Origin: Diplosphaera chodatii
Taxonomy: Eukaryota; Chlorophyta; Trebouxiophyceae; Prasiolales; Stichococcaceae
Reading direction: 5' to 3'
DNA length: 64,000 nt
NCBI GenBank assembly: GCA_032358165.1
Contig: JAALGY010000002.1
Span: 238,973 to 302,972, forward strand
Shown in pieces: positions 55,117 through 64,000 of this stretch. The notes beneath the pieces are model-generated. The model had not been told where the DNA came from, did no database searches, and saw nothing but the letters and a program-made list of their open reading frames with translations. The stretch's first letter is position 1, and every line of letters starts with the position of its first letter. The translations under genes were made by a program, and so were the position numbers.

Positions 55117-58100
55117 CTACTGCCTGCTGCAGTTGTTATAGCGCACAAGCCGCAGCTGCTGGCCGCCACCGCTGCCCGCGCCCGGATCGACTGTACTGAT
55201 CAACGCTGTGTCGATCTGTGCAATGTCAACTGCGCGCAGCCGGCCGCCGTCAGCGGCCCTGTTCGTGTTGAATCTGAAAACCTGTCCCTGCTGCTGAAGC
55301 GGGTTGAAGAAGCGGCAGATAGCAAGGCGTAGCGGCTGCAGCTGCGCAGCACCGGCTGCACCCGGCTGTGGCGGCGGCAGCACCCTGAGGAACCGGATGA
55401 TCTCGCCTACATGCTGCTGACCGCTGAAGGTCACCAGCACCCAGTAGCCGCCGCTGCGCGTGGCGCGGCTGTGCGCCCGGCTGGAGAAGATCTCGCGTCC
55501 GCCACGGCTGGCTTGGCTGTGCCTGTAGATGCGCGACTGCTCGACGTCGCTGCCGTCTGCTGCAAACCCGTCTGGCTGATAGATGCGGACGAAGCCGGCT
55601 ATGGCAGCGCGGGCGGCGCGCAGCTCCTCTGTGCGCTGCTGCCGCAGCTGCTCGTTGGTGGAGTAGCCCGTCAGCAGTGTGCCAGCATGCAGCAGCAAAT
55701 GGTTGCCATGCTCGTCGCCGCTGTCAAAGGCTGGGCCGCTGAGTGGCTGCGAGCGGTACTCCGGCACAAGATCATCGAAGGTGGCCGCCATGCCTTGGGC
55801 TGCCAACTTGCTGAGTGCGTGCCGCGTCAGCAGCTCGTTCACCATGAGCACCTCCGGGCTCTGCGACAGCCGGTATTTGCATACTGCCTTCATCTGCTGC
55901 AGCCCGCGCTCCACCCACCACTCTGTCAGCAGCGCGACGGCGCCGTGCTGCTGCTCCTGCCGCTGCAGATGCACGGCGCAAGCGTGCAGGTTGGCTGTGC
56001 ACATCCGCGCCGGCAGATGCTGCACAGCACAGGAGCTGCTGTCAACATGCTGGGGCCGGTATCAGCATCCTGGAGCACGCCAATAAAAGTGAAGACGAAC
56101 ACAGAACAACTTGTAGCTGCAAGTTGCCGATGCACGCCCCAGCGCAGCGCACAGCAACTACCAGTCTGCTGACTCACCTCTTCGACAAGCTTGGCAAAAT
56201 CCCACAGCGCTTGTGCCGCTTCGCGCCGAGCAGCCTCCGTAAAGGTATACCGCCCCTGCGTCGATGTGCTGCGCAGGTAGTGGCAGGTGGCGCGCTGCAG
56301 GAGCCTGCAACACAGTGGCAAATAGTTGCCTGCTTTCAGATTGCCTCATCACCGTCTATGCAGATGTGCACACCGCTGAAACCCTTTGTTATGACATATA
56401 CAGGGCCCTCGAGCAGTGCTCTGCTTGACGCACCTATGCATGGCAAGGAAGCGAGGGTCCAGCAGCTCGTCTGGCACCACCAGGTCCGAGAAAGTCTCCA
56501 CGAAATGCAGCCAATCGTCAAGCTCGTACTCGCCGTACTTGTCAACCACACACCTACACCAGTTGAACGTCCCAGCGTCGACCACTGTGCTGACAAAGAG
56601 GTCATTGGTATAGCAGATGGAGAGGCTCACAGTGCTGCCTTGGCTGATGTGACTGGCGGCATGCTATGTGGATCTGCAAAACGTTTTAAGAAGATGCTGA
56701 TGCCAAATTGTGCGAGCACGTCTGGGTGCTGTACCTGTACGGCCTGCCGAAGTCGCTGGTAATGGTGACCGCTGCGCCCAGCTGGCGGATGCGCGCCCGT
56801 GCCTCCCGCGACAGGACGTACCACGGCGCCTCGCAGCCGCGCGGCACCGGCGACATCGCCAGCACCCACAACGCCTTGACCTGCAGAAAAGGGTTAACAC
56901 GCAGGATCATACCAGATCTGGAAAAGCTCGATGCACTACAGCTTTATAGCTGAAGACCTGCAAAGGCCCATAATGCTATGATAGACAAGGTATGCCACTG
57001 CGGAATGAAGCAATGGCTGGATGCTGTGTATAGACGACGTACCGGGCCGTACAGCAGCGCGTGCGCAGCCCCCACCAGCCAGAATGTCGATGGGTCGGTG
57101 TAGTACAGGTCCGCAGACAGGCAGAAGAGCGGTGGGCCGTTGCAGCCGACCTCGCCGGGGTCCTTGATGCCATCCACCACTTGCTGCACGCGCTTCTTGA
57201 CGCGCCTGCACATGCAGACCGCAGAGTTTCACGCTCCAGCTGTCACACACGCTCCAACTGTCACCGTCAGCAGTTCTCCCAGCGTAATCGTCCATAATCT
57301 CACCACCGCCACCATCAAAGCTATCTTTGTAGGCATGGCAGAGTCACACCCTGTACAGACACCTCATGCACGAGGTCAGCCAAGGTATACACGAGCTGAG
57401 GAGTCGGGCCATGCCTTTTCAGACGAGGGTAATGTGTACTCACGCATGTGTCAGCTGCAGCTTGGGGTCGGAGGCCAGCATTGGCTTCCCGCCATGCATG
57501 ATCGTCTGCGGCACCGGCTCTCGGTACCCCCGGAAGTAGATGCCGCTGCGGTTGTCGCCTGGCAGCAGCGTTGCGGCGGCGTCGCCCGTCAGCGGCACGT
57601 TCTTGGTCCCCTGCTGGCCATGACATCCATCCAGTATGACTTGTGGCTGCCATTCACAAGGGCGCCTAGGACATTGCCAGAGGTGTGGGATATCATTCAA
57701 TGCCCTGCATCATGAAAGCACTACAGGTGGCTACCATACACAGCCGCCGACCTGAAAGAGGCACATGCCGCAGCCCAGGTAGCTGGCCACGCCCAGGGTG
57801 TTGGCCATCTTGTGGCGTGCCGGGGTGTCGGCCATCAGGTTGGGCACGAAGACCGTGTGCCGAATGGGCTGCTGCGCCACAACCCGCCCGTCAGGCTGCC
57901 GCACATGTGGCGTAACCATGATGCCCTGACCTGCACATGCAGAACACAAAGGGCTCAAAACACAGTGTTGCAAGGTCAGATGGCGGCTGCATTTGTACAG
58001 GCTAGCTGGCACGCTGCATCATATCAGCCAGGTTGTGAGTGTGGCAGCAGAGCTGCCTCCCTAAAGATGTTGTCAGCATCTGTACACATGGCACATGTCT

Positions 58101-60693
58101 TGACGATTTAGTTTGGAAGGTTCCTTTCGCTAGACTGGCGTGTGGCTCCCGCAGATTAGATTGCATTCAAAACCATACCTCTGGGGGCAGGGCCGGCGTC
58201 CGCCAGGTCTGCCCGGACCAGCTCCTCGATGGCTGCCAACTGCCCGTGCATTGGCTCCTTGGGTCCAGGGATGAGCGCCAGCAGGGGGTGCAGCTGACGC
58301 CTGTTCAGCAACTCGGCTGGCAGGTTCAAGCACCTGCGGGCGCCAGCTGCTGAAGCCTAGAATGACAGTCATGCAGGTTCCAGCTGGATCGAAAAGCATC
58401 ATCCAGGTTCTCATGAAAAGCAAATCAGCATGCTTGTGCACTGCCAGCAGAGGCGCGTTCCGGGTGAAGCTGCACCTTATGAACAGAAAGCCAGTGGACC
58501 AGGTGACGAAGTTGAACACTTGCGCCCAGTCGATGCCCAGTTGATAAGCTGCCGCTGTGGCGCTATGCAGCTGGCTTTCGCCAGTGGCGAGGCGGGTGAA
58601 GCGATCGATGCGGTCCGCCTCACTACCGGCATACCACCCTGGCAGCACACAACACCGCGGCTGGCAATGATGCAGCTGCACCTGAGGATGGTGCCTATGT
58701 AACAGGGGCTGCTGCTATTGATCGCGCAACTGCGGTGACTGCAGGCACAGCAATCGTGCTCGCAGCTGCAAACTCAGGCTCAGGCAGAACCGCTGTACAG
58801 TATGCACACCTATATCGCTGTGCCTGCCGATGTTGGCACAGAAGTCGGGGTCGTCAAAGAGCCGCTGCAGGACCTTCGCCACGCCAAAGTAGTAGAACCG
58901 CTACATGCCAGCACAATAAACACATCAGTGTTTGTTCGGACTCACAGCAGAGTACAGGCGGCAGCACAAACAGTGGGAACAGCTGATGGGAGCAGGATAT
59001 GCGTTGTCGGCCGCTGGCTCAACATGCATCGACAAGCTGCCACATCTGCACCTTCACAGGGGTGATGCGGCTGCGGCCACTGGCGTAGGTCCGCACATTG
59101 AAACGCGGTCCCTTGCAGGTGGTGCACGCATGGTGCGTCTCCTTCTCCCACGTGCAGCGCCCCTGTGATTTCCACACCGTGCGGCCGCACTCGCACATGT
59201 GATATTCGTACTCTTCCGCGGCCTCGCACCTGCATGTGTGGTGGCAGAAACTGTTGTTGCTTCATGCATAGTGAGCACTTGTCAGTGGCATATCTGTGTA
59301 CAAGCTTCAGGTGTGAAAAGATGCACAGACTCCTGCCTCGCCAGTGGCTCACCCCACGACCTTCTTCAGTAGGTGAAGTGATGGCGGCATGACATTGGGC
59401 TGCGGCAGCAGCCGTGTGGCCAGCACGCGTGCAAGCTCATCTATGATGCAGGCTCTGACGCTATGCTTCTGCTTCATGTCGAGCAGCAGCACGCTGACTT
59501 GCAGCACCGTCATGTCCGCACCATCATACAGCGGCTCATTCTGCCTGCTAATGAACCATTCTGCTGTGCGCCGCTCGCTGCCGCTGCCAGTCCTGGAGCC
59601 GAAGGATGGTCCAGCGGCCGTCTGATCGCCACTCTGACTGCCAGCAGCATTGCTATCCGCTGGTGCGTCTGGCTGCTGGCTGCTGTGCTGGTCCGCGGCT
59701 GAGGAGGCTGCCGCTGCACCGCCAGCTGCATGTCCGTCAGCAGCACTGCCACCCAAGCCGCCAATGTAGGCTGCATCATCATCGTCAGAGTCTGGCTCGT
59801 CCCAGTCTGACCAATCATCTGGCGACCTGCCAGCGGCGCTGCCATGCTGTCGATCATCGCCACTTTGGCTGCTGGCATCGTGGCTGCTGGCATCGCCTTC
59901 TGAGGCAGCGCTGTCTGCGTCCGCATGAATATACATGTGCGAACATGTGCATGATGTTTGGCAGTCGTGAGGGCATTCCTGATGACAGACAGCTGCGAAG
60001 CCAGCCATGCATGGCTGCATCTGCAGATGCATAAGCAAGTCACCTGATGCATCACTTCCATCATCTCCGTCATCTGCCGCTGCAACGGGGGCCTCGTCAT
60101 CATCTGCGTGTAGCCAGACAGGCGGATGGTGAAGTCCGATACACATCGAAAGACCGCTCACATTTGCATGTCACATTGGGTGCGGTCCTGACTTGTCATG
60201 ATGTTGATGCCGCAGATGCTCGACACGGACAGTGGGTGTCGAGCAGCGCACCTGAGGGCCAGCCAGCAATGGCACCGTCGTCGCTGAAAACTGTACCGAA
60301 CTGCGCTGCTGCTGCAGCAGCAAGCTGTGGTGCAGCATGCTCGCCGCCTGCAACCGTGGCGCTGTCATGCTCGTCGGTCTGGGGTCCTGGTGCGTCATCT
60401 GCTGTCTGCGTGATTGCGGCGTTGCTGCTGCCGCCGTGCGCCGTCAGCGAGCCTGCTGTTGCTCGACTCCCTTCTGCAGCGGAGCCGCTACGCCGCCGCT
60501 TGCGAGATCGCGGGCGCCATCCAGCATCATTCAGAAGCTGCTGCGCTGGCTCACACTGCTTGCAGTGATCGTAAAATGCAGATGGGCGACGCAGTTGCAA
60601 GTCTTTATAGCCCAGGCAGTAGTATCGATCCTTGCCAGCATCATCCAAGTGCTGCTCGCCACACACATCTAGTAAATTTGGTACCCAACTCAT
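55117..60693 (-). CDS. Tnp2-like transposase, multi-exon
   Basis: Transposase of the Tnp2 (EnSpm/CACTA) type common in green algae. Exon 1 begins at the ATG at 60693 with a BED-like Cys/His cluster (CGEQH, YYC, FYDHCKQC) and a basic RPRSRKRRR stretch. Next come acidic Asp/Ser-rich exons (about 60,105-60,045 and 59,921-59,355) ending in the conserved PLYDGADMTVLQVSVLLLDM region. Later exons carry a zinc cluster (HMCECGRTV...CTTCKGPRFN, about 59,229-59,060), FYYFGVAKVLQRLFDDPDF, GIDWAQVFNFVTWSTGFLFI, LNLPAELLNRR then ALIPGPKEP, NLMADTPARHKMANTLG, a CLSADLYYTD exon, REARARIRQLG with SDFGRPYR, an acidic helical exon, and a 55,117-56,025 C-terminal exon with NLHACAVHL and TEWWVERGLQQMK. Exons have plausible AG/GT borders; not every junction was phase-checked. 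No internal stop was found in the main exons. Confidence 0.8.
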
Positions 60694-61018
60694 CGATGAT
60701 ATCTAGCCTGGTCAGGCGCGTTAGGGTTAGGGCCTGCATCGAATCGATTGCTTTGGAATGAGTTGGGTTCTGCGGAGCAACAGACATGCTGAGATATCAG
60801 CCTGTGTCAGAGCAGAACAATGCCAGCTCAGCGGGAAAATCTGAACAGAAGGTTCGAGACGATTCGCTATTGAGTCACTGAATGGTCGTGCCGAGCTGTA
60901 GTCCATGCTCACTTGCTCAGCGTTGCTTGGCGGCATGCTTCTGACTCATCAGTGCTGATCGATCCTTTGGAACCAGTTTCCTGCGCACAACTCCCTCCAG
61001 AATCACCCGGATTGCAGC
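60694..61018. promoter_or_regulatory. Bidirectional promoter region of the transposon genes
   Basis: 325 bp separate the two divergent start codons (60693 on minus, 61019 on plus), so promoters of both genes must lie here or overlap the genes. It contains TTAGGGTTAGGG at 60721-60732. No clear TATA box is seen. Confidence 0.55.
60721..60732 (+). repeat. Two TTAGGG units
   Basis: TTAGGGTTAGGG preceded by CGCG. Too short to indicate a telomere; it may be a binding site or chance. Confidence 0.8.
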
Positions 61019-63276
61019 ATGAACACTTCAAAGGTGTTGATCGTGACGCCCAGCAGTGATCCTCCCGCAAAACTGCGGAAGAGAATGGGGGCAGCTGCAG
61101 ACCCGCCGTTGAAATCCATTGTGACAAACCACACAGATCTGCCACGGGCAGAGCGTGCGCTGTATGCACCCTTTCAGGCCTTTCATAAGCCTGCAACAGA
61201 GGAGATCGTGTTTTCCGCGAAGTCGGGCAATGACAGCTTCGATTTGCAGCTGCTTGACGCCCTTGGCCTGCTGCAGAGTTGGCAGCCCGGTGACCAGCCG
61301 CCATCGGGCTTGGACCCTGCCAGCCGCGAGATGCGGCTACACGCCGACGTGAAGCAACTCGTGAAAAGGATGCGCCGCACGGCGGCTCAGATCGCAGCAG
61401 CGAACGGCTCAGAAGCACCTGAAAGCCTGCAGCTCAAGCAGCAGCGTGAGGAGTTCTTCAAGGACCTGCGCAGCTGGGTCAACAAGTGAGTGTGATGTGG
61501 GTGAACAGCAACCAATGTCGAGTTCCTGTGGATGTACTTGAAGCGGCACGGACCGCGTGATGCAGAGCTGGTATCTTGATCTGCAATCTGTATGCGTCAT
61601 TCGTACAGCCATGCGCATGTCACATGTGTGTCAACCTCCAAAACTCTGTGCAGGTATGCGCCACGTACCCAGCAGGGAAACTTTTTCCTGAAGCAGAAAC
61701 ACCCTAACGAGGACGGCTGGCTGCCGGGCATTATCCAGATCGTTGCTGAGGTGCTTACAAAGTACCCAAATCATGCGGAGCTGATGGCGGAGCCGCTGCA
61801 GACCAAAATCCGCAAGTGAGCGCCCATGACTGTGCCTTCTGTGAAACACACTCCAGACTGCTTCACCATGTCTATCTGCAGGTAATGCTGCTATAGTATG
61901 GCTTGTCTGCCAAGCTGGCGATCTGAACAGATTCGTGACCCTCAGCATTGCACCCTTGTGCAGGCTGTGCAGCAAGGCAAACAAAAAGTGCGAGAAGGCA
62001 AAGGCGGACGGGGACAGTGGGTTTGTGAACAATTTCCTGATCGCATCTGAGCCGTGGACACAGACTTATGCGGAGTTCGCGCCGAATGATGTCCCTGACA
62101 CGTTTGCAGGTGCATTGCAGTCACTGTGCAGGGTGCTGCAACCAGCCACTTCGTCACATAACTGTATGAGCATGATCTGTAGATGTGTGCACTTGCATGA
62201 CCAGAGTGTGTCGCATCACTGTTGGCAGCGTGCATGTGAGCTGATGTACTGTGTTGTGACTGATGCAGACTACTGGACGCCGCACGCGCAGGAGCTGAAG
62301 AAGGTGCAGGGCTTTGCACCTGTGATCTGCGCAGTGTGCCCGGGGGAGGATGGCGCCGAGAACGTCACAAAGGGGCCCGACAGGAATGGCACCGGCAATG
62401 ACACCGTGACTGGCAACGCCAGCCCCGACAACATGGAGTGTACTGAGGGCCGCAACAGGTATGGCTCAGCAGTTCTCACGGCTCACAACTCATGCAAGTT
62501 GTCTAAGCAATGTGTCAGCCTGTGCGCCGGCTGCTTGGATGCCCAGATTGCTGGTGGGAGTCAGCCATCAGCTGTCCGACGTCGCAGCGGTTAGCCAGAG
62601 CTCAGCATATGCGTTTATCAGCTGAGCATTTTGTCATGTTGAATACATGCAACAGTGGTGCTGCCGGCAGCAACCCACCGGCGGCTGCCCTGCACCCTGA
62701 GGCTCTGGCGGCAATGGAGCAGCGAGATGCCGAGGAGTCATCTGCGGACGAGGACGAGGTGCATTGCTACACCTGCAAAACGCCTCTTATTGCCATCAGA
62801 CAGCTTGTACGTATATGACAGCATATGTGGTGATAGTCCTACCCACATACAGGGCACACAAATCATGTGTTGGTGGGTGACAGGATGAAGCATTGGCAGA
62901 GATTCCGGAGGGCAGCAATGCCAATGCCGCTGTTGCGCGCGGCAGGGTGCGCAAAGGCAAGCAGGGGCCTGTCGAGTCTTAGGTGAGTAGGTCATGCTCT
63001 GTTTGCACCAGGCGCAGCTCCTGCTCAAAATTGTTGATGCGCTGCAATACCGCATCTGTACATCTTGACGTCTAGATGTGTTAAAACATGGCTGTGGATC
63101 TGTGATCATCACGCCGTACCTGTGGTATCGTCAATCCGCAGGAACGCAAGAAGAGGGCATTCAGGGCACCGAGGCCTGTTGCAGGGTCGAAGCGCTCGCG
63201 CGAAGCCGCGGCGGCAGCGAGCAACGGCGGCAGCAGCAGCAACACTGGAAACCGCACCAACCCGCCCCGTGCTCAG
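61019..63276 (+). CDS. Accessory protein gene of the DNA transposon, with a TAG at an exon end
   Basis: Family not recognised; by position it is the second gene of the element and might bind DNA or help the transposase. Exons: 61019-61485 (ATG), 61654-61815, 61964-62109, 62269-62458, 62656-62758, 62884-62982 and 63142-63276; all junctions agree in phase. The first exon holds basic and Gln-rich helices (KQLVKRMRRTAAQ, SLQLKQQREEFFKDL). Exons 2 and 3 give GWLPGIIQIVAEVLTKYPNH and CSKANKKCEKAK; the later exons are acidic and disordered (AEESSADEDE). Exon 6 ends with an in-frame TAG directly before a strong GTGAGT donor. The next exon is open in the same phase and carries basic clusters (ERKKRAFRAP, GSKRSRE) like a nuclear signal. 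Either the protein ends at 62982 or the TAG is a recent mutation. Confidence 0.65.
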
Positions 63277-63941
63277 GTGACCTTCACTTCGTGTGCATGG
63301 CAGCAGGGTCTCTTGCACTGGTATGCAACTGCTGCGCATGCCTTGAGTGCCTTGCTTGGCGCAAAACAATATCAACTCATCGCTTGATGAATGATGCAAT
63401 GCAGATGACGTACAGGAAGGTGCATCATACCAAGGCATGATCGTTCTGGCGGCATCAGCGGTCGGTGCACAAGCAAGGGCGGTGACGCAAGTGCTGTGCA
63501 TGCAGCACGGCAGTGGCGGCATCTCAGAATAATACGCACGGCGGACAGCAAGCCAGAGGCAGTTGTCACCTGCAAATGCACAGCTAGGAGCTGCTGGCAG
63601 TATGGTATAGCAGTACAAGGACGTCGTGGTTCCATCTTTCACATGTGTGTAGCAGTGTGTTCGAGTATACATTTGCAGAGTACAGGGACTGTACAGGATG
63701 CGTCCTGACGCCGTCTTGTAACCGTCTTCACAGCCTTGCCAGTACAAGTTTTCCGGCTGGGATGCCATCAAGATGCATCAATACTCCCCGAAGATGCAAC
63801 GAAGACATCACTCACAGTACAGCCGCCGTCCTGACCGCCGCATCTTCAAGCCGTACTGAGAGTGTACTGAGGCATCCTGCTGGCATCCTCATATCATCCT
63901 CACACACCCTACAGCCGTCCGCAGCAACCCTGAAGACGACC
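63277..63941. other. Right subterminal region of the DNA transposon
   Basis: No gene. From about 63,690 it is filled with short repeated motifs (CCGTCTT, GAAGAC, GGCATCCT). A copy of GATGCATCAATAC occurs here and another near 54,750 in the left subterminal region. Confidence 0.6.
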
Positions 63942-63999
63942 TCAGGACGCCCCTCAAGACAGAATTAATGTCACCCAGGACAGGGTCTCGTTCCCAGAG
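63942..63999. repeat. Right terminal inverted repeat of the DNA transposon
   Basis: On the complementary strand it begins CTCTGGGAACGAGAC and continues CATTAATTCTGTCTT, matching 54643-54700. It may extend beyond the window. Confidence 0.85.
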
Positions 64000-64000
64000 T

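Larger units (their letters stand above)
54643..64000 (-). mobile_element. DNA transposon with Tnp2-like transposase, right end at the window edge
   Basis: Bounded by imperfect terminal inverted repeats (54643 to about 54700 and about 63942 to 63999). Inside are a Tnp2-like transposase gene (-, 60693 to about 55117) and a divergent second gene (+, 61019 to about 63276). Subterminal regions of a few hundred bases at each end are rich in short motifs such as CCGTCTTC/GAAGACGG and GGCAGGATGC. The two-gene plan and the subterminal motif clusters recall EnSpm/CACTA elements, but the ends do not start CACTA. The exact outer terminus and target duplication cannot be set, because the right repeat reaches the second-last base of the window. 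Confidence 0.78.

Noticed and set aside
60721..60732. Telomere or subtelomere
   Set aside because: Only two TTAGGG units, internal to a transposon; plant-type telomeres use TTTAGGG or TTTTAGGG in long arrays.

Overview
The window looks like nuclear DNA of a green alga (chlorophyte). Genes are moderately GC-rich and split into many short exons joined by GT-AG introns, mostly ending in TGCAG. The recognisable proteins are a plant-type LSD1-like amine oxidase, an SNM1/Apollo-type nuclease, a TKL receptor-like kinase, a Kangaroo/PAT-type tyrosine-recombinase retroelement and an algal Tnp2-like DNA transposon. I saw no bacterial operon, rRNA, tRNA or CRISPR array, but I could not run a covariance search. 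The species assignment is inference. Exon boundaries were read by eye, using splice signals and phase agreement.

Layout. 0.6-6.5 kb: two minus-strand multi-exon genes of unknown function. 9-15.7 kb (+): a long LSD1-like (LDL) flavin amine oxidase with an N-terminal nuclear signal, an AP2-like patch and a Cys-rich stretch. 16.4-18.5 kb (-), 19.6-20.7 kb (+) and 21.4-23.4 kb (-): unrecognised genes. 24.4-26.4 kb (+): an SNM1B/Apollo-like DNA-repair nuclease. 27.4-29.8 kb (+): a single-pass membrane protein with a Cys-rich ectodomain. 30.9-32.0 kb (-): the 5' half of an FAD monooxygenase.

32,526-40,343 is a complete 7.8-kb Kangaroo/PAT-like element. It has split direct repeats (A1...B1A2...B2) that are identical pairwise, a spliced gag-like ORF, a spliced pol (RT, RNase H, methyltransferase-like) and an inverted tyrosine recombinase gene. 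The first gag intron carries ten copies of a 58-bp minisatellite.

42.2-43.2 kb holds an unknown gene end. 44.8-54.0 kb is an inverted duplication of a receptor-like kinase gene: the left copy is intact, and the right copy is a pseudogene with a stop, frameshifts and a lost catalytic Asp. From 54,643 to the window end is a DNA transposon with about 55-bp imperfect terminal inverted repeats. It carries a Tnp2-like transposase (-) and a divergent accessory gene (+) that share a short central promoter region. The accessory gene has a TAG exactly at an exon end.

The host genes do not form an obvious pathway. The LDL, SNM1 and kinase genes are typical single-copy eukaryotic genes, while about 17 kb of the window is mobile DNA.
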